From Haloquadratum walsbyi J07HQW1 (GTDB taxonomy: Archaea; Halobacteriota; Halobacteria; Halobacteriales; Haloferacaceae): a stretch of 64,000 nt of DNA. This document shows, piece after piece, positions 1 to 9,039 of this stretch (positions are counted from its first letter, which is position 1; the number at the start of each line of letters is the position of its first letter). The notes below the pieces were generated by a model, which was given only the letters and a program-made list of their open reading frames with translations, did no database searches and was not told where the DNA came from. Location of the stretch: positions 2,622,900 through 2,686,899 of the forward strand of contig KE356560.1 in the NCBI GenBank assembly GCA_000415965.1, given 5' to 3'. Both the position numbers and the translations under genes were made by a program.

Positions 1-855
1 AATCTGCTGGAATAACGTCCGAGCAGTGATTGTCTTATCATAATTTCGCTCGACAACAGCATTCACTGCAATCTGTGTAATTTCATCAACTTGATCGGTA
101 AATTCTCGAATGCGACGCATGGTTCCATTATCAACATCGAGTGTGTGTTCGTCCGCATCACCGACAATTGTCGCAATATCTTCGGCGTTATCCGCAATAA
201 GCTCAAGATTTTTTGCAACAGATCGATATCCGATGAGAGGGAATCCAGAGTTTAGACCAACAGCACGAGCGAGATTTGGGTTCTGATATGCGGTGAAAAT
301 CAGTCGTAATAAAAGAACGAATATCTTGTTTGCCTGGCGCTCGCGGTTTAATGCCCGTTGTGCGAGGTCGGCATTTCCATGTGCAAGTGCCTTGATCCCC
401 TCACCGCGCATCGTGCTTCCTGTATTTTCGAGTCGTTCAAGTAGATTATTGAGCGTAAAGTCCTCTGGATCAACCGAACAACGGATCGCAATCCGCTCTG
501 GTGTCTCCTCGATAACTCCAAGGCCCATGAGCTGTGTTTCTGCGCTATATACCGCATTAATATGTTCAGAGTCAAGCGCAGCATCCTCACGCTCAATATG
601 AATCACCCGTCGTCCAAGAACATACTGTGCGACAATCGCACGCTCAAGCGCATTTGCATTGAGATTGTCAGCGAGGATTGACGCCGATGAGTCTTCCTGA
701 CTCGCAGACTCTGGAAGGACTGTCAATGTTCCCTTCCCACCCATTCGAAGGGACACCTCATCGCCCTTGTTGACATCATGTTCCTTCGCCCACTCTGCTG
801 GCAATGTCATTGCCAGCGTTGATGGACCGAGCCGCTGTACCTTACGTGTCTCCAT
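1..855 (-). CDS. phoU: PhoU-family phosphate uptake regulator with N-terminal AbrB domain (C-terminus beyond window)
   Basis: The minus strand is open from the ATG at 855 to the window edge (285 codons), so the C-terminus is missing. Residues 1-45 form an AbrB/SpoVT-type swapped-hairpin domain (METRKVQRLGPSTLAMTLP, then WAKEHDVNKGDEV). A helical region follows with PhoU-like features (LLERLENTGSTMRGEGI; NLELIADNAEDIATIVGD). Haloarchaeal AbrB-PhoU fusions are usually annotated as regulators of phosphate uptake; the AbrB part suggests DNA binding. No Pst transporter gene is visible, so the phosphate role rests on family membership. The neighbouring ATP-NAD kinase-like gene ends about 50 bp upstream of this start and lies on the same strand, so the two may be co-transcribed. 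Confidence 0.85.
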   Translation of the reverse strand, partial: METRKVQRLGPSTLAMTLPAEWAKEHDVNKGDEVSLRMGGKGTLTVLPESASQEDSSASILADNLNANALERAIVAQYVLGRRVIHIEREDAALDSEHINAVYSAETQLMGLGVIEETPERIAIRCSVDPEDFTLNNLLERLENTGSTMRGEGIKALAHGNADLAQRALNRERQANKIFVLLLRLIFTAYQNPNLARAVGLNSGFPLIGYRSVAKNLELIADNAEDIATIVGDADEHTLDVDNGTMRRIREFTDQVDEITQIAVNAVVERNYDKTITARTLFQQI

Positions 856-904
856 ATGTCATGGGATAACTCCAGTACCCTTAATCTTCACCATATGGAA
901 TTAA

Positions 905-2005
905 TTATGTTATTTCAATTATTTGATGTTCGACTCGACCGATACGGACTCGGGTCCACCCACGAAGTTCAGCATCAAGTGCGGGGTCGCCCGTATCGAC
1001 GTGTAATTGACCAGTTGTTTCGAGTTTTGCCGGGGAGGCGACGATTTTGATATCACACTGACGGATGACTGCCGGGGAAAGTTGTGGATTACCACGACCA
1101 AAGATGAATCCTTGTCCACCAATTGGGGAGACAATAATGATACTTTCAGCATCCGCGCTCGTCTCTGTTAAGATGTCAGCCTCGGTTGCATCACGAACCT
1201 GAAGTTCTCCATCAGCCCACACGTCGATTCCAAGTGGGGTGAAATCAATATCGAGTTTGGATTCAATTGCACCGACGGTACTGCCAGATCCGAAGATGAT
1301 TGTTTTATTACTTGCCTGAATATCAGCAGCAACACCCGCAGCCACTGCTTCGACGCTCCCATTGCCCCGCTGTTTCGCCGATTGAACTCGCTCAGCAACG
1401 GGCACGGACACAACCGATTGTAAAATCGGGTCAATGCGGTCAGACGCATCACCCGCACGGTATGCCTCTTCGTCAATATCAACGATTTCGCGACGCTCTG
1501 TGCGATCGAAAGTCATTGCAATCTGTGCAGCATCCTCAGGAGCAACCGCAAATACGGAGGAATATACCTTTACACCGGCTGGGACTCCGAGGATTGGAAT
1601 ATCTGAATCCGATCGAGCAGCAGCAACGTCTGCTGCTGTTCCATCACCACCAACAAATAGCAGAAGATCAACATCAGCCTCACAAAACGCAGTGACTGCC
1701 GATCGAGTGTCGGCTGCTGTCGTCTGTTGAGTATCTGAGTGCTCATCCGGCATTCCAAGCACGATAGGATCCATACCGACGTCTGCCGCTACGGCTTCAC
1801 CCATCGGTGCTCCCCATGTAAGTACTTGACACTCATCGTGGGTGTCAAAATTCGCGCTAAGCGCTTGGAGCGTTCGCTTTGCTCGGTTTGGTGCGCGAGG
1901 CTCGGCACCACGGTCACGAGCTGTGGCGAGTTTGCCATCAGTGCCCTTGAGACCAACGCGACCACCCATCCCAGCAATGGGATTTACCACAAAGCCGATG
2001 CGCAT
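905..2005 (-). CDS. ATP-NAD kinase family protein
   Basis: A 366-residue protein starting MRIGFVVNPIAGMGGRVGLK, with the GGDGT nucleotide-kinase motif at about residues 119-123 (LLFVGGDGTAAD) and a second glycine-rich stretch near the C-terminus (VSPIGGQGFIFGRGNPQLSP). These are hallmarks of the ATP-NAD/AcoX-like kinase superfamily. The N-terminus is typical of the long archaeal paralogue rather than canonical PpnK, so NAD kinase activity is possible but not established. The start sits just after an AT-rich stretch at 2006-2040. The gene lies upstream of and on the same strand as the PhoU-type gene. Confidence 0.85.
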   Translation of the reverse strand: MRIGFVVNPIAGMGGRVGLKGTDGKLATARDRGAEPRAPNRAKRTLQALSANFDTHDECQVLTWGAPMGEAVAADVGMDPIVLGMPDEHSDTQQTTAADTRSAVTAFCEADVDLLLFVGGDGTAADVAAARSDSDIPILGVPAGVKVYSSVFAVAPEDAAQIAMTFDRTERREIVDIDEEAYRAGDASDRIDPILQSVVSVPVAERVQSAKQRGNGSVEAVAAGVAADIQASNKTIIFGSGSTVGAIESKLDIDFTPLGIDVWADGELQVRDATEADILTETSADAESIIIVSPIGGQGFIFGRGNPQLSPAVIRQCDIKIVASPAKLETTGQLHVDTGDPALDAELRGWTRVRIGRVEHQIIEIT

Positions 2006-2221
2006 ACTCTAATCGGCGGATTGTAACCGTATAAAGGACCCGTGACAGATATTGAGGTTGAGACTGATCCAACGAGTAATGATATCTCCACCAGTGTTCG
2101 CATACACCCGATGAAGGCTATTCTCTCATCGATTGTCGTAACGTCCAACCATCACATCTATTTATTTTCCTGCAGAATGTGCATGCCTACCAACCGATGT
2201 GTATCATCAAAGAGACTATTA

Positions 2222-2383
2222 TTATGATGAAACGCGCTTTGCCCGGGCCTCACGGACCTCTGCACCCTCGCGGATCACGTCCTCACATTGTGGGCACACT
2301 CGCACGTCAGTCAGTCCTTCTGGTGCAAACACCCGAACGTAATCCCGAGAGACAAATGAGCCGCAGTTTTGACATTTAGGCAT
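2222..2383 (-). CDS. Small zinc-finger protein (53 aa, DUF7563-like)
   Basis: A short minus-strand frame reads MPKCQNCGSFVSRDYVRVFA and ends in REARAKRVSS-stop. Two CxxC pairs are present: CQNC at residues 4-7 and CPQC in the second half. The pattern of an N-terminal CxxC, a conserved DYVRVFAPEG stretch and a second CxxC near residue 32 matches a family of about 50-residue haloarchaeal zinc proteins that I believe is DUF7563. The function is unknown; a nucleic-acid-binding or structural zinc role is only a guess. It stands alone between the ATP-NAD kinase-like gene and the histidine kinase. Confidence 0.75.
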   Translation of the reverse strand: MPKCQNCGSFVSRDYVRVFAPEGLTDVRVCPQCEDVIREGAEVREARAKRVSS

Positions 2384-2763
2384 ACCGTTTCACCTCACTC
2401 ATAAACGGTTGAGTAAAACCCACCATGTTCAACTATATGATTATCCGGAATTCAAATAATAATCAACCCTATATGCATAGGTGTTTGTGGGAGTGTCATC
2501 ACGGGACAGCATCGACAGAACGCGGAAGGCAATAACCATCGAATATTTCAGATATCTCCGTCGGAATTACAATTACATGACACTTCTCACATGGAACAAT
2601 CGAAGCAGCAAGACTCTCAAGCGATTCCCTGACATATTATAATTCACCCGTGTCAGCGCCCGTTTTAATCAGTGGTATGAGAGTGTCGACGGGCAGCAGC
2701 ATTATACTTGTTGAGAGATTTACTCCCAGATAGGATATCGGTGTATCCACGTTCCGAGGACCA
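2384..2763. other. Intergenic spacer with no supportable gene
   Basis: A 380 bp AT-rich stretch between divergently oriented genes, so it must hold promoters for both. On the minus strand near 2508-2640 one frame encodes a peptide with a CEKCH motif ending SVDAVP-stop. It follows a stop codon with no start codon in between, so I treat it as a possible relic rather than a gene. Confidence 0.4.
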
Positions 2764-3993
2764 ATGAGTCGGGAATCCGATCAGTCATCTGTGAGCGCTG
2801 CGGGAAATGATCATCTCAATCGCATTACTGATCCAGTATTCGCTGTTGATACCAGTCTTACAATTACGTATGCAAACTCGGCAGTAAAAACGATATTTAG
2901 AAGTGACGAACTCACTGGACAGCATCTAGCCGATGTCGTCGCATCCGGTCAGGAGAATCGACTCTATATCGCATGTCAAACCGCGAGTAAACAGCAAGAA
3001 TCGAGTCACATTCAGATACGACCTCAGGCGCTTGTTGATCATAATGTCTCTTCGGCATCCGTCGCAGAGATCTCAGACCCAGACACAGACATAGTATATC
3101 ATGTACGGATCTTCCCGTCTGAGACAGGTGTGACGGTGTATTTTTCTCGTTGTGCCACACCCACATCTCCATCTCCATCTCACGGTCATACAGCCACGGG
3201 AGATTCTCCACATCAGGAATTACCAGTAGTTGCCAGAGATGAGCGTGACCACCTCGCGTTCATGAATCAGATTATTCGTCATGACCTGCTCAACGGTCTA
3301 AACGTAATCAGTGCACGAGCAGATATTCTCTCTGAGTTTGTCGAGTCACTCGGTGAATCTCATCTTGAAACCGTCGACAGTCGTGTGAACGAAATGGTTG
3401 CATTACTTGAGGTGATGCGGTCAATAACAGATATTAAGCTTGAGGATAACACGCATTCTCACTCACCACAGTCACTTCACGGAGCTGTCTGGACAGCAAT
3501 TGATAATCTCGATACAAGATATCGTGATCAGGTGACCGTCTCTGGCTCAGTGCCAGATGTTACCGTACAAGCTGATGAGCACCTCTCGAAGGTATTCAGT
3601 AATCTCTTCATGAGCATACTGAGAGGAGAGGGGAATGTTGACACTGCTATGTCAACAATCACAATTGATGCATGGACGCATGATGACCCGAGTCAGCTCA
3701 AATCAACACCACAAATCGATGAACACAGCAGCGATATCGGCGATGACCGAGATGATTCGATTGCGTCGTCATCAGCGGTAATCAGCATTACTTCGCCGAG
3801 AGGTAGTATTTCGACAAAGGCACAGCACCATCTCACTGCGACAGATATCGGTAATCTCGCGCCCCCTGATGATGGATTCGGTCTATATCTCGTTGGAAGG
3901 CTAATCAATAGTTATAATGGGTCTGTCTCCATCAGCCGAAAGAGTGAGGCTGGAAAGATGGTAATTAACGTACTGTTAATACAAATGGAATAA
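2764..3993 (+). CDS. PAS-domain sensor histidine kinase with degenerate ATPase domain
   Basis: A 409-residue soluble protein without transmembrane segments. Residues about 15-130 form a PAS domain (RITDPVFAVDTSLTITYANS). The dimerisation/phosphoacceptor helix contains IIRHDLLNGLN with His at about residue 173, the haloarchaeal HisKA signature. The C-terminal HATPase region is recognisable by its last box (DDGFGLYLVGRLINSYNGS). The N box reads VFSNLFMSILRGEGN in place of the usual NAxxHN, and a clear DxGxG box is missing. It may therefore be a weak or pseudo-kinase that still dimerises or accepts phosphate. The Bat-like REC regulator lies about 290 bp downstream on the same strand and is the obvious candidate partner. 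Confidence 0.85.
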   Translation: MSRESDQSSVSAAGNDHLNRITDPVFAVDTSLTITYANSAVKTIFRSDELTGQHLADVVASGQENRLYIACQTASKQQESSHIQIRPQALVDHNVSSASVAEISDPDTDIVYHVRIFPSETGVTVYFSRCATPTSPSPSHGHTATGDSPHQELPVVARDERDHLAFMNQIIRHDLLNGLNVISARADILSEFVESLGESHLETVDSRVNEMVALLEVMRSITDIKLEDNTHSHSPQSLHGAVWTAIDNLDTRYRDQVTVSGSVPDVTVQADEHLSKVFSNLFMSILRGEGNVDTAMSTITIDAWTHDDPSQLKSTPQIDEHSSDIGDDRDDSIASSSAVISITSPRGSISTKAQHHLTATDIGNLAPPDDGFGLYLVGRLINSYNGSVSISRKSEAGKMVINVLLIQME

Positions 3994-4278
3994 CATGTCC
4001 AGTTATGTGTGTTTGCACTTCTCACCGAACAGAGAGTTCTCTCGTGATATGATCCGAATATAAATCATAACATGACAACTTCGTCTAAGAATAGAATCAT
4101 ATTCACGACCACTACCCTGAGGAAGACTCCAGTGGAGTGATTCATATTGTCTGTGAGTGCAGAGAGTGAAATATTATCTTATCGACAAGCACCCATCTCA
4201 TGACGCGCAGACAGCCAATCAGTGCCGCGATATCCCGGGAGTATTTTATTTACTCGCACACGTTGCGTACGTACGACG

Positions 4279-6141
4279 ATGGCTGTTCAAGAGGGTGATG
4301 GCGACCATACAGCAGCAACAACGCCAGATCCTACTGTTCTCATTGTTGATGATGATAAGGATCTTGCCGATACGTGTGAGTATTGGCTCCGTGATGAGTT
4401 TTCGGTCTGCGTTGCATACAGTGGGCAGGCAGCGCTTGACACAATTGATGACGCGGTTGATGTTGTCTTACTTGATCGGCGAATGCCGGGGCTCTCTGGC
4501 GATGAAGTACTCACAGAACTTCGTGACCGAGATTTCGATTGTCGGGTTGCGATGATGACCGCTGTCGAGCCTGATACTGATATTGTCGAAATGGCATTTG
4601 ATGAATATTTAGTCAAGCCTGTTGACGAACAAGATGTCATTGGAATTGTCGAGGAATTACTTGTCCGAGGAGAGTTTACAGAGACAGTGCGTGAGTACTT
4701 CGCACTTGAATCGATTGAAACGGTGTTGACCAATCGCGATAACGGTGATCTCCGTGACCCAGCCGTCCTCGGAGAAATCAAGACTCAACTTGATGAACTC
4801 CGAGCGACACAAGAATCGGCAATCAAAGAGCGTGAACGACAACTGAGACGTGCACGTGAAATAAACAGTCTTCTTCGTGCTGTCGATAGTGCGCTTGTAG
4901 ATGGAACAACCCGTCAAGAACTCGAATCAGCGGTGTGTACATCCGTTGTTGAGACAGGGAATTATAATGGTGCATGGATTGCCCGATACGATGAAGTCAT
5001 GAATACGTTCATATGTCAGGCAAATGCAGGATCGAAGGTGCCGACTGTTGACTCAGAGATCAACAACACCAACCCAGTTGCTGAGTCCATTCAGCATGCC
5101 CTGAGCGATGACTCTGTAAGGACTGTTGCCAAGGAGGTATATGACGATGACAGCGCTATCGTCGCTCCCATCACATACCGTGATGCGACATATGGTGCTC
5201 TTACCGTCACGCTCCACGGGTCAGCCAGTAATGAAGAACAATCAGTGTTTGATGAGATTGGTGAGCGGCTTGGTCACGGGATAAACGCCGCTGAATCAAA
5301 GCGTCTCTTATACGAAGATGCGGCTGTTGAGCTTGAGCTTAAACACACAGATACTCGCGATGTGCTCATTGACCTTTCAGTTGAATTTAATACAGAGGTT
5401 CGGCTTGAAGGACTCTCACCGACAACCGATGGCGTTGTTTCCGCGTATGTTGCCATCGATATAGCCGATGCAGAAACTGTTCTTTCGGTACTCTCTCCGC
5501 TCGAGGCTATCATTGATGCCCGGATTGTTACCGACGAACCAACAGAAGCGTTATTCGAGTTGCAATTGGCGGATGCATCTGTATTACTCCCGCTTGTTGA
5601 GTTCGGAAGCGCTGTTGAATCACTTATTGCAACAGATGGCAGCGGCAGTGTCACTATCCGCGTGCCGCCACAATCAGACCCACGGACTATTATCGACACG
5701 ATTCAATCATCATTCCCAGATATTACTGTGACAGCAAAGCGGAAGGTGGATGATAAAGTTCAGTCAGTTAGTTCATTCAAGCGACGACTTGAGGAGACAT
5801 TAACAACGCGTCAACTTGATGTGCTTGAGACGGCGTTAGCGTCCGGATACTTTGAATGGCCGCGTGATAGCACAGCAGAACAGGTCGCGGATTCACTTGG
5901 GATTGCAGCACCGACATTTCATGAACATCTTCGCTCTGGTGAGCGGAAGCTTATGCAGGCGTTCTTTGCCGAGCGGAAACACGCGCGGAAGAGCGGAAGA
6001 GCTAATTCAGAGATGAGAGCAACGTCGATGTCGACGTCGGAAACGAAGACAGAGACAGAGACAGAGACAGGCTCACACTCAGACGCGGATGCAAGCGAGG
6101 TCCCAACAGCAGAAAATGAGGTGAATTCAGAATTCAATTGA
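4279..6141 (+). CDS. Response regulator: REC-HalX-GAF-Bat-type HTH activator
   Basis: I start at ATG 4279 (MAVQEGDGDH) because the receiver domain follows directly; the frame is open further upstream to an ATG at 4222. A REC domain fills residues about 18-125, with acidic pocket VDDD and phosphoacceptor Asp66 (LLDRRMPGLSGDE). It is followed by a HalX-type helical segment (residues 130-190), a GAF-like sensor domain, a Bat-type middle domain, and the C-terminal HTH_10 (LTTRQLDVLETALASGYFEW; STAEQVADSLGIAAPTFHEHL). Family members such as Bat control light- or oxygen-responsive genes; the target here is unknown. The C-terminal tail contains a Thr-Glu repeat encoded by an ACAGAG-type microsatellite (about 6046-6070). 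Confidence 0.88.
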   Translation: MAVQEGDGDHTAATTPDPTVLIVDDDKDLADTCEYWLRDEFSVCVAYSGQAALDTIDDAVDVVLLDRRMPGLSGDEVLTELRDRDFDCRVAMMTAVEPDTDIVEMAFDEYLVKPVDEQDVIGIVEELLVRGEFTETVREYFALESIETVLTNRDNGDLRDPAVLGEIKTQLDELRATQESAIKERERQLRRAREINSLLRAVDSALVDGTTRQELESAVCTSVVETGNYNGAWIARYDEVMNTFICQANAGSKVPTVDSEINNTNPVAESIQHALSDDSVRTVAKEVYDDDSAIVAPITYRDATYGALTVTLHGSASNEEQSVFDEIGERLGHGINAAESKRLLYEDAAVELELKHTDTRDVLIDLSVEFNTEVRLEGLSPTTDGVVSAYVAIDIADAETVLSVLSPLEAIIDARIVTDEPTEALFELQLADASVLLPLVEFGSAVESLIATDGSGSVTIRVPPQSDPRTIIDTIQSSFPDITVTAKRKVDDKVQSVSSFKRRLEETLTTRQLDVLETALASGYFEWPRDSTAEQVADSLGIAAPTFHEHLRSGERKLMQAFFAERKHARKSGRANSEMRATSMSTSETKTETETETGSHSDADASEVPTAENEVNSEFN

Positions 6142-6310
6142 TATCTGCGTCCACATCCACACAGAGAAACCTCAAGCGTGAGCGGCAACGGCAGCGGCAA
6201 GCGGATGAAAATCAGGTTATGATTTGTGATGATACTTTTTTCTCCACATTCATCATCCCCAGGCTACTGAATCACCTATCAGAATTGCTCATCTGTAGAG
6301 ATTGACGCTA

Positions 6311-6440
6311 TTATCAGTCAGTGGTAATATGACCACTGTCTATATCCGAACACATACTCAGACTTGGTTCATCTGGAATGCCTGTGTGGGTGTTCCGCTA
6401 CAAATTCGAATACCGACACTCACAGTTCCACCAACTGTTA
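6311..6440 (-). repeat. Dispersed TIR-bounded repeat, copy A
   Basis: One of six related copies in the window, in reverse orientation. It begins TTATCAGTCAGTGG and ends CCACCAACTGTTA, giving imperfect terminal inverted repeats. Internal matches to the best copies include GACCACTGT, CCGAAC and CATCTGGAATGCCTG. It lies in the convergent spacer between the Bat-like regulator and the REC-only gene (6142-6628); I see nothing else in that spacer. It carries no gene and could be a MITE-like element, a structured transcript terminator, or both. Confidence 0.75.
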
Positions 6441-6628
6441 TTGATGCTCATGAGCAAGTGAACTCACCCTGGGGTCACGGATCCAGATCAAAGCCCCACG
6501 GTAGTCACCTCAACAGACTGTCCACTGCTCGTTATCAGGAGTGTTGTCAGTATCTTTTTGCATCAAGCGAGGCGACACAGAATTCGTCGAGAAAGCCCCG
6601 CTCAGAGGGAGTGCAATCGTTGATCGGA

Positions 6629-7057
6629 TTACTCTGCGGAGCCATCAGTCGCAATATTCCCGAGTGTGTCAAGTAAGTCAGTTTTTGAGACCGGTTTTTG
6701 TATCCGTCCATCGAATAGAGATAGATCAGATTGATTTACCGTCGTGTAATCATGCGTGTGTGACCAGTGACTGTGATTAATTGATGACGCAGTAAGGAGA
6801 ATCATTTTCGGATTGCCTGCTCGGTCTTGAAGCTGGGTACATACTTCATCGCCAGAAAGTCCCGGCATTCGCCGATCAACAATAACGATATCAACAGAGG
6901 CATCGTACATATCAACAGCTTCTGTTCCAGTGTATGCCGTTCGAACATCGTATTGATCGGCAAGCCAGAGTGCAACGCTATCAGTAAGCGCAGACTCATC
7001 ATCAGCAATAAGAACTGTGGGATTCTCTTCAGACGTTCGTGTGGCGGGTGTAGACAC
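6629..7057 (-). CDS. Stand-alone response-regulator receiver protein
   Basis: A 142-residue REC-only protein. The acidic pocket (LIADDES), phosphoacceptor Asp61 in IVDRRMPGLSGDE and the conserved Lys in RIQKPVSK are all present, so the phosphorylation site looks intact. The first 110 residues resemble the receiver of the Bat-like regulator at 4279, but no output domain follows; the frame stops after NIATDGSAE. Between the conserved Thr-Ala (LLTASS) and the KP motif there is an unusual His/Asp/Ser-rich stretch (HSHWSHTHDYTTVNQSD). It is convergent with the Bat-like gene. A role as phosphate shuttle or sink for the local kinase is an inference. Confidence 0.85.
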   Translation of the reverse strand: MSTPATRTSEENPTVLIADDESALTDSVALWLADQYDVRTAYTGTEAVDMYDASVDIVIVDRRMPGLSGDEVCTQLQDRAGNPKMILLTASSINHSHWSHTHDYTTVNQSDLSLFDGRIQKPVSKTDLLDTLGNIATDGSAE

Positions 7058-7246
7058 GGTTTGAGCTATATTATCTCTGAGGATGATGAGTTTTCTACAT
7101 CCCAGCGTGAGAGTGGTATATGCACACGGCGCTGGTTCATATGTAAATAATCCTCAGTCATCTCAATCTGTATATTCGAATCGGGCATTCAGTCTCGGAT
7201 GAGAGGCTCCACAACTCATCGCTGCCGGGAATAAATCGAGTTGTCC

Positions 7247-7447
7247 TCAGGCGTCATTCATGCGCTGAGCGACTTCCTCACCACAGTGTTGACACTCAGT
7301 CACACGATATGGTTCACGCGAGAACGCACGGTTTGTTTGCTTTGTGCTTTCGGTCCGCAGATCGATAGATACCTTATGAGGGGTTCGCGTGTCACAGACA
7401 TCACAGTATTCCGTAAGCGTACTCAGTTTAGGTCTACTTTTCGACAT
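7247..7447 (-). CDS. Small putative zinc beta-ribbon protein (66 aa)
   Basis: The protein begins MSKSRPKLSTLTEYCDVCDT and contains CDVC (residues about 15-18) and CQHC, followed by GEEVAQRMNDA at the C-terminus. The CxxC...CxxC spacing with conserved TPHxVSIDLRTES and FSREPYRVTEC blocks matches a widespread haloarchaeal small zinc-ribbon family (DUF7835, as far as I recall). The function is unknown. It is on the same strand as the REC-only gene about 190 bp away, and the decayed TnpB element begins about 125 bp from its start. Confidence 0.75.
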   Translation of the reverse strand: MSKSRPKLSTLTEYCDVCDTRTPHKVSIDLRTESTKQTNRAFSREPYRVTECQHCGEEVAQRMNDA

Positions 7448-7715
7448 TGAATTGTCCTCATATAGTATAATGGGAGGCTCTTAATTCAGTCCCCACCCTA
7501 CATAATTAGGGGTAGATCGAAGTCACAACCACACACTCATTGAGTGTGTACTTTCCCAATTCCATCGAGAATTGACATCCTCCTCCGCGTTAACGCGGAG
7601 GAATCCCACGGCACCGCACCGCTGGGTTGGGATATGACGGTTTGCAGTCCACCACCTCTATCCGAGGTTGGAATCCTCGAGAGAGGTCATGAAGGTAGAC
7701 TCCGGGCTGTGCCAA

Positions 7716-9039
7716 CTAACCGCAGCCGGGACTCCTATCCCCACCCAAATCGGGTGCAGACTCGGAGTTACTTTCGTCGTTGATGTCGAGACGGATATTC
7801 TCCGCCCCATTCACATCAGCGTTGAACGCATCCCCGTCGCCGTCGCCGTTGCCGTGTTCACACACACACGTACAGACCACGCTCAACACGCTGACTCTCG
7901 TCTTTTCTCCCACAGACACAACACGTCTTGCTCGTGTCGCGCTCTGACACTTCGACAACTTCGATTCCCTTAACCTTCGCTTTGTATTCGAGGATGTTCG
8001 AGAACCTGTCGAAGGCCCACCCGTGCAAGTCAAGATTGCCGTGCTTCCCCCAATTCTTCGACTCGCCGTTATCGTCTTCGCGGACACCAGCGAGTTTTCC
8101 GATGTTGATGCGCCCAACACCGTTTTCGATGCATCGCTCAACGATGTGTGTCGCCAAGGAGTGGAAAAAGTGGGTTCGACGCTCCGACCACTTCGCATGG
8201 AGTCGAGTGGCTTCTTCACCACTCGAGTCGTCACACTTGGCAATTTCCTTCGGGAAGTAGTAGCCATCTTGTTTCAGCCGGTTGCCGGGGTAGAGGTCGG
8301 CTTCCTCGGTGCTGTACGCGACAGCGACAGCGGCGAAGTTACAGATACCGAGGTCAATACCCGCTGTCTCGGTGCCGGGTGCGTCGGGAGTTTCGATTTC
8401 GTGCTTGCAGACGAGGTGAAGTTCCCACCGCTGTTTGGCCTTGTCGTAGACTGCTCTGACCTGTTGTAGGTTCTCGACGGTGACGCCGGGTGCGGGTTTC
8501 GTACTCAATAAGGATGTATTCCCACGCTTTCGGGTGTTGTTTGTGATTCGCGCCTTTTGAGAGCCGAACGCGGTTGTTCTTGATGTCGTGTTTGATGCCG
8601 TTCTGCTTCCACGTGACTGTTGAACGAGGGTGTTCTTCGTGGACGCGATGACCCTGTTGGTCGTAGTAGTTTCGTTTGCGGTAGCCGGGCGGATTCGCAC
8701 GAGAGTCAGACTTCCTCGTTTCGTCCCACGAGTTGAAGGCTTCAGCGAGTTCCTCAAGAACGCGCTGACTGGATTGGATTGACTGTGCAGTCCCTTGTAG
8801 TTGTTGTGAGTCTTCAACTCGGTTTTGAGGTCGCCGTGGTCGGGTATCTCGCCCGTGGCTTCCCACTGTTGTCGAGAGTGGTAGTTGGCGACATCGTGAG
8901 ACTATGTCTCACGGGCTCTCAGACGGAGTCTGAGAACGTTCCAGAGTTTCGATGCACTCCACCCGTGGCTGTCAAGCGAGTCCGCTACCTGTGCGTGGTT
9001 GCAGATCTTCGCTTGATGGGTTCGGTGGATTTCCAGCAT
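7716..9039 (-). pseudogene. tnpB: TnpB/OrfB (RNA-guided nuclease family) pseudogene with several frame breaks
   Basis: Reading the minus strand from ATG 9039 gives MLEIHRTHQAKICNHAQVAD, typical of haloarchaeal TnpB. The sequence then changes frame. An extra stretch with an in-frame TAG interrupts LWNV...NYHSRQQWE near 8895-8940. A frame change near 8490 separates YILIEYETR from VTVENLQQVRAVYDKAKQ. Another near 7860 separates the zinc-finger GLYVCV from DAFNADVNGAENIR. Catalytic-domain landmarks survive: GIDLGICNFAAV (first RuvC Asp), DTSKTCCVCG (zinc finger) and NADVNGAEN (last Asp). Intact relatives read these parts in one frame, so this copy is not expected to make active protein. Its 3' end and right-end region would correspond to the omegaRNA locus. 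Confidence 0.85.
8895..8935. repeat. Two adjacent perfect hairpins inside tnpB relic
   Basis: Two 8 bp-stem, 3 nt-loop inverted repeats lie 3 bp apart: CGTGAGAC-TAT-GTCTCACG (8895-8913) and TCTCAGAC-GGA-GTCTGAGA (8917-8935). They fall in the extra segment that disrupts the TnpB frame and appear to be inserted DNA. Confidence 0.8.

Noticed and set aside
4127..4139. Small palindrome ACTCCAGTGGAGT upstream of the Bat-like gene
   Set aside because: Short, single occurrence, about 150 bp from the start codon; no evidence that it is an operator.
4287..4781. 164-codon minus-strand frame and several others rich in Ser/Thr/Arg
   Set aside because: Antisense shadow of the Bat-like regulator with non-haloarchaeal composition.
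6302..6676. Peptide similar to NLTTVSLRTHTQTEFTWNA shared by several open frames (6302, 12651, 21149)
   Set aside because: The shared peptide is the translation of the dispersed repeat, not a protein domain; the frames do not extend coherently beyond the repeat.
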